From contig DS999225.1 of the NCBI GenBank assembly GCA_000156295.1, forward strand, positions 130,852-194,851: DNA of 64,000 nucleotides, in the 5' to 3' direction. Position numbers and translations under genes: made by a program. The DNA comes from a marine gamma proteobacterium HTCC2148 (GTDB lineage: Bacteria > Pseudomonadota > Gammaproteobacteria > Pseudomonadales > Halieaceae). Shown here piece by piece: positions 18,168-26,732 of the stretch (positions within the stretch are counted from its first letter, which is position 1; each line of letters opens with the position of its first letter). The notes beneath the pieces are model-generated. The model searched no databases and was not told where the DNA came from. It worked only from the letters and a program-made list of their open reading frames with translations.

Positions 18168-19364
18168 ATGAATACAGAAGATCGTTTTGCCGGTGAGCGC
18201 CTAAGGGAATCACCCTTTCACCCTCGCCAGTCGGCCTTGAATTTACGCGAGGCCTGGTCGTCTTGGAATGGCTACAAGTTTGCCGACTACTACTACGATG
18301 CGGAGTACGAATATTTCTGCATTCGCAATACCTGTGGCACCTATGACATTACCCCCATGCAGAAATACGAAATATCGGGACCCGATGCCGAGGCCATGCT
18401 CAACCGGATGGTGACCCGGGATGTCAGTAAGCTGGGTATTAATCGAGTGACCTATGTTTGCTGGTGTACAGACGAGGGCCGGATGATAGACGACGGGACG
18501 ATTTTTCGACTCGCCGACGACCGCTTTATGCTCACCTGTGGCAGTCCCAGCGTGGCATGGTTGCGCAAAAGCGTGCTGGGTTTTGATCAGGTGACAGTGC
18601 GTGATGTTACTGACGAGACCGCCGCACTCTCATTACAGGGACCTACCTCCTGTACTGTTTTGCAGCAAATGGGATTGGAAGACATTGCAACACTCAAACC
18701 GTTTGGTATTGCTCATTTCCCGTTCCACGGAGGTTCATTAATGGTTTCTCGGACCGGGTTCACCGGGGATCTTGGCTATGAACTCTGGGTGACGCCGGAG
18801 TTGGCACTGACGCTATGGGATGTGCTCTACGCTGCGGGCGAGAACTACGGTATTCACCCCTACGGCGAAACCGCTACCAATATGGCGCGTCTGGAAGCGG
18901 GCTTCATTATGCCCGACATGGAATTTAATGAGGCATTGAAAACGGTTCATTTCGAACACGACCATACGCCTTATGAACTGAGCCTGGGTTGGCTGGTTGA
19001 TTTTAAAAAGCCGCATTTCAATGGCCGTAAGGCGTTACTGGCTGAAAAGCAGCAAGGGCCTCATTACACTCTAGTCAAATTGGATATCGAAGGTAACAAG
19101 GTTGCGGACGGCTCTTGGCTATACAGTGATAAGGCCTGTCGGAAAAAAATTGGTTACGTGACTTCCGCGATGTGGTCCCCATCGGCCAAGGCCAATATCG
19201 CCCTGGCGATGATAGAGACCCCTCGTTTAAACGGCTCTGTATGGGCAGAAATTTACTATGAAAAAGAGTTGCGGTACTACGAAAAAGTGGCGCGCTGTGA
19301 GATCAAGGATCAGCCGTTTTGGGCGCCAGCGAGAGCCCGGCAAACACCACCGCCGCCTTTCTAG
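18168..19364 (+). CDS. GcvT-like aminomethyltransferase / folate-binding protein (cassette 2)
   Basis: 398 residues, paralogue of 4368-5588. Shared blocks include SWNGY/SVWNGY, RNTCG, SGPDAEAMLNRMVTRDV, CTDEGRMIDDGT and SRTGFTGDLGYELWV, then KIGYVTSAMWSP near the end. It would bind THF and accept the one-carbon unit released by the flavoproteins encoded upstream. No strong ribosome-binding site precedes ATG 18168, which fits translational coupling to B2. Its stop overlaps the convergent membrane-protein gene by 3-4 bp. Confidence 0.85.
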   Translation: MNTEDRFAGERLRESPFHPRQSALNLREAWSSWNGYKFADYYYDAEYEYFCIRNTCGTYDITPMQKYEISGPDAEAMLNRMVTRDVSKLGINRVTYVCWCTDEGRMIDDGTIFRLADDRFMLTCGSPSVAWLRKSVLGFDQVTVRDVTDETAALSLQGPTSCTVLQQMGLEDIATLKPFGIAHFPFHGGSLMVSRTGFTGDLGYELWVTPELALTLWDVLYAAGENYGIHPYGETATNMARLEAGFIMPDMEFNEALKTVHFEHDHTPYELSLGWLVDFKKPHFNGRKALLAEKQQGPHYTLVKLDIEGNKVADGSWLYSDKACRKKIGYVTSAMWSPSAKANIALAMIETPRLNGSVWAEIYYEKELRYYEKVARCEIKDQPFWAPARARQTPPPPF

Positions 19365-20224
19365 GAGGCGGCTTCTTGCTTTTGTTCGATTTCTTTACGC
19401 CACTCTGACAAGTTCATGCCAATGGCCGAGAACCCCAAAATCCAAAGGGCTTCGTCCCAGGCATAAACGTAATGGCCTCGGTATATCCAGTAGGCTGCGG
19501 CACCCCATAGCAATCCGTACAGCATGAACTTCAGTGCTTTAAGTGCGCTCATCATCCGGCTGCGGGTAATGTCACGCTCCTGCATTCTGACCATGACCTC
19601 GATAATCAGCAGGATCAATAGCCAGGTGAGGGCCTCCATCAGGTCCAGCTGGGTCAGCTGCTTTTCGATGACCAATCCCGCGGCATCAGTCACTATCAGG
19701 TTTTCATCGATCAGGTAGAACTGTGTGCTTGAAGAAAGATGGGCGCAATTTTCTGCATCCAGCTCGGTGTAGTCGAGGTTATAGCCGAACGAGAGTTCTT
19801 CTGTGACGAAATCACAGAGATTATTTTTGCCTTCGACCTGGCTAAGACTGTTTAAATCAACCGTTGCGGTGCCATAAGCGAATAATGTGTGCGCTAAAAA
19901 CACATAACATACTGCCCTGACGGAATGCATGAGTATGACTCTTGCTCGGGTGAATTTTTCGTCGGGTAATGCATAGGTCTCCAGTTCGAAAAGAAACAAT
20001 AATACGAACCAGGCGAGTTCATCGATACTTGCGGCAAATGCTGAAGTCCAGTCCAGTAACGAGCTGTTTTCATTCAGCGTGTGTTGTGCAATGGTCCAGT
20101 CATCGTGGATATAAAAAACGAAGTTAGCGAGCAAAAGGCTATAAACCGTTAGTTTTATCCACTGTCGGATATTTGTCGTTGGTTGGGAGCGTTGCTCGTT
20201 CGCTTTTGGGTTTGCGCTGACCAT
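19361..20224 (-). CDS. Polytopic inner-membrane protein of unknown function
   Basis: 287 residues from ATG 20224; a TTG at 20278 would add 18 residues. About six hydrophobic segments are visible (for example VYSLLLANFVFYI, LAWFVLLFLFELE, VCYVFLAHTLFAYG, LTWLLILLIIEVMV, LYGLLWGAAAYWIY, LWILGFSAIGM). A polar loop between the third and fourth segments contains two cysteines (NNLCDF and ENCAHL) that could form a disulfide. I do not recognise the family. Its stop overlaps that of the GcvT-like gene in convergent orientation, and its 5' end faces the TonB receptor promoter region. Confidence 0.7.
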   Translation of the reverse strand: MVSANPKANEQRSQPTTNIRQWIKLTVYSLLLANFVFYIHDDWTIAQHTLNENSSLLDWTSAFAASIDELAWFVLLFLFELETYALPDEKFTRARVILMHSVRAVCYVFLAHTLFAYGTATVDLNSLSQVEGKNNLCDFVTEELSFGYNLDYTELDAENCAHLSSSTQFYLIDENLIVTDAAGLVIEKQLTQLDLMEALTWLLILLIIEVMVRMQERDITRSRMMSALKALKFMLYGLLWGAAAYWIYRGHYVYAWDEALWILGFSAIGMNLSEWRKEIEQKQEAAS

Positions 20225-20558
20225 GATCTTATGAGGGAGTCTCGGGAAATTGGCTTGTGCGGCAGCATGGCGGGGCAAGACTCATAATGGGTGTTCCCTT
20301 AAACGCTGAAATATTGAATTTACCGGGTGCAAGCATGAAAACTGACGCCAAAAGAGTCTAGCAGGAGAGCTGATATCAATCGAACGTTTGTTTTCGCTAA
20401 CTTTTTAATGACTCCCGTCCAAGATCGCTTGATCTGGATCAAAATTTATTGGAGTATAGGTGTAGGTTAATGCATTCCGTTGTTTGTCATTCGCAGCACA
20501 CAGACGCTTGATGGCATTGGGAAGTACCGCAAAATAACTAACAAAGAGACGATAGCGT
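20225..20558. other. 334-bp divergent intergenic region
   Basis: It separates the membrane-protein gene (minus) and the TonB receptor (plus). It contains the FNR/Anr-type box at 20429-20442 and AT-rich sequence (ATAGGTGTAGGTTAATG, near 20455-20472) where a sigma-70 -10 element could lie if the site activates from about 41 bp upstream. I see no protein-coding frame or RNA gene. Confidence 0.5.
20429..20442. promoter_or_regulatory. FNR/Anr-type binding site
   Basis: TTGATCTGGATCAA matches the FNR/Anr consensus TTGAT-N4-ATCAA at all ten defined positions and is itself a perfect 6-2-6 palindrome. Its centre is about 123 bp before the TonB receptor start and about 211 bp from the start of the divergent membrane-protein gene. 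This suggests oxygen- or redox-responsive control of one or both genes. The match is seen directly; binding is inferred. Confidence 0.65.
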
Positions 20559-22940
20559 ATGTCGATTAAACAAAGTGGCGCGAACCTACCCAAACATTTT
20601 TCGATGACAATAATTGCTCGATCCGTAGCTGCAGCAATGGGCATGACTGGTGCAAGCATTGCCAGTGGCCAGGATGAGCAAAGCTTGGCGCTTGAAGAGG
20701 TCGTTGTTACCGCACGAAAACGCACGGAAAGTACACAGGATGTGCCCATGCACATTCTGTCGCTCACCGGCGATCAAATGAAGAAGCAGGGCCTCGTTAC
20801 CCTGGAAGATTTTAGCCGTTTTGTTCCTAGCTTAAGTGTGTCGAGCACCTCACCGGGTCAGAATACCATCACCTTCCGTGGTGTGAGTGACGGCGGTGGC
20901 TTCCTGGTGGATCCTACGGCCGCTATTTATCTCGACGAGCAACCCATGACCGTCACATCGCAAGCGCCTGATATCTATCCCGCAGATATCGCTCGTATTG
21001 AGGCGTTGGCTGGGCCGCAATCAACACTCTACGGCGCAAGTTCACAATCCGGAACCGTGCGCTACATCACCAACAAGCCAGATGCCTCTGCCTTTAGTGC
21101 GGTGGTCGGTGCAGAAGTTAACACCACCAAAGATGGCGAAGAGGGCTATGACTTTGACGCCACTGTCAACATTCCCATTATCGAAGATAAACTGGCTATT
21201 CGTTTAACGGGCTTTAGTGCCACCGAAGGCGGTTACATCGATAATGTGTTGGGCACAACTGTAGTCGATGGTCCAAACCAATATGGATCTGGCCTCGGAG
21301 GCAAAAAAACCAACGCTTCCGTCGTTGATGACGATATCAATAGCGTAGATTGGCTGGGTGCTCGCGCTCAGGTGCGCTGGCTTATGAACGACGACTGGGC
21401 TGCCACGGTCGGTATCAACTATCAGAAAATCGAAGCTGATGGATGGAACGATTACGACGAAACGGTTGGTGATTTGGAGACGATCAAATTTAATAAAGAA
21501 ACTCGCGAGGACGAGTGGTACCAGATTAGCCTTGTTATAGAGGGAGATTTGGGTTTCGCGCAGCTGGTCTCTGCGACATCTTATTATGACCGTGAGATCT
21601 ATTATGAAACTGATACACAGGCCTACTCAGCTTACTTCCACTATACGTTAGGCATCTACGCGGGTTACCAGGCTTATAACTTCGGGCTTGACCCCATCGG
21701 CGCGCAATCAAACGACCAGAGCAACGAAGCATTCACGCAGGAATTTCGCCTGAGTGGTTCAACAGAAAAGATGCAGTGGACGACGGGCGTTTTCTATCAG
21801 GAAACGGAAGAGCGCTGGGACTTTATTTCCTACCTTGACGATTATCGTAATTCACCGGCCTTCGAAACCTGGTCGTATTACTACCCAGGTATTGCGCCCA
21901 CGGACGGTTGGTGGCTGTCGATACAGGAGAGTACCAGGACTGATATGGCCGTATTTGGTGAAGTCGACTACAACCTGACTGAAAAGCTTTCTCTGATTCT
22001 TGGTGGTCGCTGGTTTGATGTCGATATTGACCGTGACTATCAGGTGTATCGCCCACAAACGCGATTGGAGCAAGATCTGCAGGCCGGAGGTGAAGATGAT
22101 GGTTTTGTGCCCAAGGCAGGCTTGCAATATAACTTCACCGATGATGTGATGGTTTATGGTCTTTATTCCGAGGGTTATCGGGTGGGAGGTGTTAACCGAG
22201 GCCGTGGCGATCCTACCCTGCCGTTCGAATATGAATCCGATACACTCGAAAATATGGAAATTGGTATTAAGTCCGTCTGGTGGGATGGTCGTTTCCAATT
22301 TAACGCGACTGCCTACAATATGGAGTGGAAAGATGTTCAGTTAGAGGCAACTGACCCGAGCTTCAATGTAGGTGAACCGTTCCAGGTTGTTGTGGCAAAC
22401 CTTGGCGATGCCGAGGTTCAGGGTATTGACATGGACTTAAAGGCTGTCATTACCAAGAATTTTCAAATCGGCTTTAACATGACCTATATCGATAAGGCTG
22501 AAGTTGAAGCTCCCACAAGCTATCCTGATGATCGCTTTCCTGGAGGCGAGGCCACACTGGGCCTTGAACCAACCTCGGACTTACCCTTGTTCGCAGACCA
22601 ATCCTGGTCTGGTTACGCTGAGTATGGCTGGGAAATGGGAATGTTCGGTGGGTCGGACATCTACATAAGGCTGCAACACAGTTATACCGGCGAGTCCTAC
22701 AACCAGTTGTTCGATGCTAGCTCATCCCCACGCGTGTTGCAGGAAGATTATTCCCAAACTGACATAAGCATGGGGCTGTCGACAGACAGCTGGATGGCGA
22801 GGATTTATGTCAATAACCTTGATGACGAGAGGGGCGTAACTTATTACGACTCCAGTGATTTTGACCCGTTCTTTGGGCGAAGTAGCGTCAACATCATCAG
22901 ACCGAGGAACGCAGGTATCAGCTTCAGGTACAGGTTTTAA
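20559..22940 (+). CDS. TonB-dependent outer-membrane receptor
   Basis: 793 residues. A signal peptide (about 1-38, ending ASIASGQ) is followed by a TonB-box-like LEEVVVTARKR, a plug domain (about 50-165: DVPMHILSLTGDQM, TLYGASSQSGTVRYITNKP) and a 22-strand-type barrel ending in the aromatic ISFRYRF. It imports a substrate across the outer membrane using TonB energy. The type (EEVVVTARKR, no FecA-like signalling extension) is common in marine and sphingomonad catabolic receptors. Substrate unknown; neighbouring genes suggest a bulky or sulfated/N-methylated organic. It is preceded by an FNR-type box and ends at a strong terminator. Confidence 0.92.
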   Translation: MSIKQSGANLPKHFSMTIIARSVAAAMGMTGASIASGQDEQSLALEEVVVTARKRTESTQDVPMHILSLTGDQMKKQGLVTLEDFSRFVPSLSVSSTSPGQNTITFRGVSDGGGFLVDPTAAIYLDEQPMTVTSQAPDIYPADIARIEALAGPQSTLYGASSQSGTVRYITNKPDASAFSAVVGAEVNTTKDGEEGYDFDATVNIPIIEDKLAIRLTGFSATEGGYIDNVLGTTVVDGPNQYGSGLGGKKTNASVVDDDINSVDWLGARAQVRWLMNDDWAATVGINYQKIEADGWNDYDETVGDLETIKFNKETREDEWYQISLVIEGDLGFAQLVSATSYYDREIYYETDTQAYSAYFHYTLGIYAGYQAYNFGLDPIGAQSNDQSNEAFTQEFRLSGSTEKMQWTTGVFYQETEERWDFISYLDDYRNSPAFETWSYYYPGIAPTDGWWLSIQESTRTDMAVFGEVDYNLTEKLSLILGGRWFDVDIDRDYQVYRPQTRLEQDLQAGGEDDGFVPKAGLQYNFTDDVMVYGLYSEGYRVGGVNRGRGDPTLPFEYESDTLENMEIGIKSVWWDGRFQFNATAYNMEWKDVQLEATDPSFNVGEPFQVVVANLGDAEVQGIDMDLKAVITKNFQIGFNMTYIDKAEVEAPTSYPDDRFPGGEATLGLEPTSDLPLFADQSWSGYAEYGWEMGMFGGSDIYIRLQHSYTGESYNQLFDASSSPRVLQEDYSQTDISMGLSTDSWMARIYVNNLDDERGVTYYDSSDFDPFFGRSSVNIIRPRNAGISFRYRF

Positions 22941-22964
22941 GTCTTAGCTGAATTTGTATTGGAA

Positions 22965-22998
22965 CAAAAAAGGGCACGTTGTTACGTGCCCTTTTTTG
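22965..22998. terminator. Bidirectional rho-independent terminator
   Basis: A 15-bp perfect stem (CAAAAAAGGGCACGT with ACGTGCCCTTTTTTG) closes a 4-nt TGTT loop. The A-tract on one side and T-tract on the other let it work in both directions. It lies 24 bp after the TonB receptor stop and 18 bp from the stop of the convergent beta-propeller gene. Confidence 0.92.
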
Positions 22999-23015
22999 TG
23001 TCCGGTAAAATAGCC

Positions 23016-23957
23016 CTAGTAGGGCCAGACTTCTAATCCGTGAATGGCGTTGCGAATGTCCATTGTAAGATTAACAGCAGCGACTCGTTGTCCTTCCTGC
23101 AAATCATAGATGCTAAGCGTTGAAGGCGAAGACCCGCCCACCACAAATCTCTCGTTCAATGGACAAAGCCCGCGACCAAAGCCCTGGCGAGCGATTCTCG
23201 AGTCGTCAACGCCGACAAAATCTAACGCTTCCCGGTCGTAGGTAAGCACTGGCAAGGCGCACTGACGGCCCTCTCTAGAGACGTAGCGAATCACATCGTT
23301 GCCGGTATCATTCAACAGCACGCCGCCGTTAAATGGTTGGGCGTTGTGGCAGCCCTGGGGCAGGTTACAGACTTCATCGACTGTCATTTCGCCTGTGAGT
23401 TGCAACAGGGCGCGCGTATTCAGGCCGCTGATAAAAATGCCTGAACGGGCGACATGTATCATATTGATATGGTAGTTATTGCTGAGAGACGGGCCTCCCG
23501 AGGACTCAGGGTCAAAGGTTTGCGCTACCCATTGCTTGCCGTTGCGACTCAAATACACGCCCCAGGTAAACTTGCGTTTAATCAGGTCAAAAGCGAGCAC
23601 GCTGTCGTAACCGGTGGAGGTTAAGAAGAGTTTGTCATCACGGCGGCTAATTTCATGACAGTGACGTAGGTAAGGGTTGGTATAGGACGCCTCAAGCTTG
23701 AAATCGGGCGTGTAACAGAATAGTTCGTCACTGGCGGCTACAAACACCTGATCACTATTAAACTCAATGCCACGTAATCCTCGGTCCCAGCCTCGTCCCG
23801 TGAAGTCTATTTCACTCGTATTCCAATCCAGACGTTGTTCTACTTTTCCCTCGGCAAAATCAACAATGTAAAGGCCGCCATGGCTTTGGCCCTTTTCGCT
23901 ACCTCTTACAACAGATGTGGTCACAAGTTTTGGAAGCTGTGAGAGATCAGCTGCCAT
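23016..23957 (-). CDS. Predicted beta-propeller-like protein, conserved hypothetical (TIGR03032/DUF4915-like)
   Basis: 313 residues with no signal peptide. It shows repeated short strands typical of a propeller: GGLYIVDF, GLRGIEFNSDQVFVAAS, HCHEISRRDDKLFLTSTGYDSVLAFDL, NMIHVARSGIFISG, GGVLLNDTGNDVIRYV and RFVVGGSSPSTLSIYDL. Several His-containing turns recur. It resembles a family often found next to TPR proteins, but I am not certain of the name. GGAG lies about 9 nt before ATG 23957, and the gene overlaps the TPR-sulfotransferase by 11 bp, so the two products probably act together. Confidence 0.6.
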   Translation of the reverse strand: MAADLSQLPKLVTTSVVRGSEKGQSHGGLYIVDFAEGKVEQRLDWNTSEIDFTGRGWDRGLRGIEFNSDQVFVAASDELFCYTPDFKLEASYTNPYLRHCHEISRRDDKLFLTSTGYDSVLAFDLIKRKFTWGVYLSRNGKQWVAQTFDPESSGGPSLSNNYHINMIHVARSGIFISGLNTRALLQLTGEMTVDEVCNLPQGCHNAQPFNGGVLLNDTGNDVIRYVSREGRQCALPVLTYDREALDFVGVDDSRIARQGFGRGLCPLNERFVVGGSSPSTLSIYDLQEGQRVAAVNLTMDIRNAIHGLEVWPY

Positions 23958-25956
23958 TAGAGATATCTCCTTTCTCGGTGGGAAGAATGGTTGATAGTAC
24001 GTCGATCAGAGGGTTCAGGTTGGTGCCAAACCGCTTCCAGGTGTTGACGGACCGTGAGTAAATAGGCTGCCTGACTTGTTCAGAGCTTGCCGTTCTTACG
24101 GCCCTATCGGTATTGTGAAAGTTAACGCAGCCCTCTTCAAACGGGAGATCACAGTAGTCGAGTATTCTCCTAACCTGATTATCCAGATCTGAGACCACGT
24201 CCTCATACTGTACATGGAGTACCTTACCCGGTAGCACTGAATCCCAGTAATCCATCATCGATTGGTACTCAAGATAGAATTCACCCAGCTCAAATAAATC
24301 GTAAGTAAATGTTTGGCCCTTCGCAAAATGCTGTTTAAAACAACCCAGGCAACTGTCCATGGGGTGTCGTCTGGCATCAATGATTTTTGCGTTGGGCAGA
24401 ATCAGGCTTATGAACCCGATGTGGGGAAAATTGTTAGGCATTTTGTCGGTGAAGTAAACGCCACCAGCTCGGTAACGCTGAGTTTGAGAAATGTACTTGT
24501 CGCCCAGTTCGCGCAACTGCTCACCGCTTAACTCTGAAATGATTCCAGGATAAGCGACTCCGCGAGTTCTGTCGGTGAGTGATTGAGAAACCAGGCTGAG
24601 ATCAGCAAGCTCACTGGTGCCGTCGACCTGGCTGTGACTGGCCAGAATTTGCTCTAGCAATGTAGAGCCTGAGCGCGGTAAGCCCAGAATGAAAATTGGT
24701 GCTGCGTCTTCACAGCCATATGTTTGTGAGGCAAGTTTTTCGAACAGTTCAGCGCTAAACACATCGCGAATCTTGTTATGGATAACCTCTGTTTGTACTG
24801 GGTCATAAGCAATAGTCTCGCGATGCGTTTCGTTTGCTCTGCTGTAATACTCAAATGCCTTGTCATAATCCTTGGCATCTTCAAAAGCTTTGCCAAGGGC
24901 GAAGCAAAAATGCACTACGGATTCCTTGCTGAGTTGTTCGCTTTCCAGTCGACGGGTCATATCCTCAATCTCGGCGTCATCGAAAACGAATGTTTTCAGG
25001 TTCGAGAGGCTATAGTGAATTTCGCCAAAGTTGGGCCTGAGCTTCATGGCTGCCCTGTAGGCGGCGATGCCTTCTTCCTGCTTGCCCAGCGTTTTTAGCA
25101 CGTGACCAAGCCCCAGGTGAGCGCCTGATAACGAAGAGTCGATCTGCAAGGCCCTCTGGTAGGATGCTTCAGCTAACTCGGGGCTGGAGTCCATTGCCAA
25201 TGCAGCACCAAGAAAATAATGCGTTATCGCATTGTCGGGCTCAATTTCACGGGCCTTTTTCAGGGCTTCAATGGCTTCGGTAAATTTACTTTGTTCTTTC
25301 AAAGCAGTACTCAGGTCATGCCAGGCCTGAATAAATGGAGGAGCCATCTGAACAACCTTGCGCAGCAGTGCCTCAGCATCGTCATAGCAATGGGCTTGTA
25401 TTGCGATTCTCGCCAGCAGCGCGGCTGCGTTGACGTCTTGCGGGTTTTGTCTGACCAGTTCTTTAGCGACAGTCTCAGCTTCTCTATACTTGCCCTGGGC
25501 AAACAAAACAGATGCCTGCTCTATTTGTCCTTTCTGTGGTGATAGAGCACGCGATCGCGCAAACGCTTCTTCCGCTTTATCGTCATGCCCCGTCGCTTTT
25601 AATGCGCCGCCAAGCTTGAAGAAACTCTCGGCGCTTTGCGGATTGAGTTCAACAGCCTTTACAAGAAAAGGAATCGCTTCTGAGGGCTTTTTCAGGTTTA
25701 GCAAAGCGGTACCCAAGTCCTCCTGTGCGCGCGGAAAGCCGGGAGCAATTTTTACCACGCGACGTAGAGTTTGCTCTGCCTCATTCAACTTGCCCTGACG
25801 CATAAGGCTGGTGCCCAGTAATGCAATGAAGTTGACATCCGAGGGATCAGTTTCAAGCGCCTGCAGGCAGACAGACTCTGCCTCCTGGTTGGCATTTTCC
25901 TTCATCAGGTCTACGGCGCGTTTGAATAGATCTTTCAAGTTCATTGGGTCGGTCAC
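23947..25956 (-). CDS. TPR-repeat sulfotransferase (protein/peptide sulfotransferase-like)
   Basis: 669 residues from GTG 25956 (AGGA upstream; ATG 25944 is an alternative). About ten TPR units cover residues 1-345 (for example LGTSLMRQGKLNEAEQTLRR). The C-terminal sulfotransferase domain begins near residue 415 with the PAPS loop IFILGLPRSGSTLLEQIL and continues with DKMPNNF, DARRHPMDSCLGCF and YEDVV. TPR-sulfotransferases resemble tyrosylprotein sulfotransferases, so the acceptor may be a protein or peptide held by the repeats. It is divergent from the beta-hydroxylase gene and co-transcribed with the propeller gene. Confidence 0.88.
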   Translation of the reverse strand: MTDPMNLKDLFKRAVDLMKENANQEAESVCLQALETDPSDVNFIALLGTSLMRQGKLNEAEQTLRRVVKIAPGFPRAQEDLGTALLNLKKPSEAIPFLVKAVELNPQSAESFFKLGGALKATGHDDKAEEAFARSRALSPQKGQIEQASVLFAQGKYREAETVAKELVRQNPQDVNAAALLARIAIQAHCYDDAEALLRKVVQMAPPFIQAWHDLSTALKEQSKFTEAIEALKKAREIEPDNAITHYFLGAALAMDSSPELAEASYQRALQIDSSLSGAHLGLGHVLKTLGKQEEGIAAYRAAMKLRPNFGEIHYSLSNLKTFVFDDAEIEDMTRRLESEQLSKESVVHFCFALGKAFEDAKDYDKAFEYYSRANETHRETIAYDPVQTEVIHNKIRDVFSAELFEKLASQTYGCEDAAPIFILGLPRSGSTLLEQILASHSQVDGTSELADLSLVSQSLTDRTRGVAYPGIISELSGEQLRELGDKYISQTQRYRAGGVYFTDKMPNNFPHIGFISLILPNAKIIDARRHPMDSCLGCFKQHFAKGQTFTYDLFELGEFYLEYQSMMDYWDSVLPGKVLHVQYEDVVSDLDNQVRRILDYCDLPFEEGCVNFHNTDRAVRTASSEQVRQPIYSRSVNTWKRFGTNLNPLIDVLSTILPTEKGDISNGS

Positions 25957-26128
25957 TGAAAATCCTGAAATATAGGGGTGGCGGCTTTATGGTGCATTCA
26001 AGGGCGTTGATGATCAGACGACCTCTATGCTAAAAATAGCTGCCTGAATTAGGCGTTAAAGCATAGTAATATAGTGACACAGATGCCAGTGTTTTTCTGC
26101 GTTCAGGTGTCATGAAAGAGAGCTAGTT

Positions 26129-26695
26129 ATGGATATAGGAGTCCCGCTGCGGGAATTAGGCGAGTTCGATATTGAGCCACTGAAACAGGCTATTTTGGGT
26201 CTGGACGAGGGTGTCTGGCATGGTAACGAGTATCGCCAGGAGACCTATGAGGTTCATGAGCAAACCCAGTCAGTCGTGCTGGTGTTCACTGATGGATCCG
26301 GTTGGCCCGATATAGAGGTGCGCAAGGAGGCCGGTTGGGACATGCTCTCAGAACAGGCTGTGCCCTTGATGCATGCGATTCTTGAGCAGTATTATCCGCC
26401 CGGAGGCACCATAATTAGAGCTATGGCGGCAAAATTAGTGCCCGGTGGGGTGATCAAGCCGCATCGAGATAGCCATCCATCGTTTCACTACGGGCATCGT
26501 ATTCACATACCAATTGTCAGTAACCCACGGGTCCGCTTCATGCTAGACGGAAGACCCTACCGGTTTGAGGTAGGCAAAGTTTACGAAATCAACAACCAGA
26601 AAAAGCACAGTGTCATGAACAAGGGCGATGCCGGACGTATCAATTTTATCTTTGATTACGTGCCTCCACAAAATATTGGCCAGGGTGCTGGGTAG
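26129..26695 (+). CDS. Aspartyl/asparaginyl beta-hydroxylase-like 2OG-Fe(II) oxygenase
   Basis: 188 residues. The core reads MAAKLVPGGVIKPHRDSHPSF..., GHRIHIPIVSN, FMLDGRPYRFEVGKVYEINN, KKHSVMNKG and GRINFIFDY. This fits the Asp_Arg_Hydrox family, with iron ligands expected at the H of KPHRD and the H of KKHSV and the 2-oxoglutarate contact at the Arg after it. It hydroxylates a residue or small molecule in an oxygen-dependent way. Its gene is divergent from the TPR-sulfotransferase across 172 bp that contain a GCCT-N5-AGGC palindrome (26042-26054). Confidence 0.82.
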   Translation: MDIGVPLRELGEFDIEPLKQAILGLDEGVWHGNEYRQETYEVHEQTQSVVLVFTDGSGWPDIEVRKEAGWDMLSEQAVPLMHAILEQYYPPGGTIIRAMAAKLVPGGVIKPHRDSHPSFHYGHRIHIPIVSNPRVRFMLDGRPYRFEVGKVYEINNQKKHSVMNKGDAGRINFIFDYVPPQNIGQGAG

Positions 26696-26732
26696 TGTTT
26701 TATAGCGTTGGCCTCCAAGAGCTTATCGCTTA

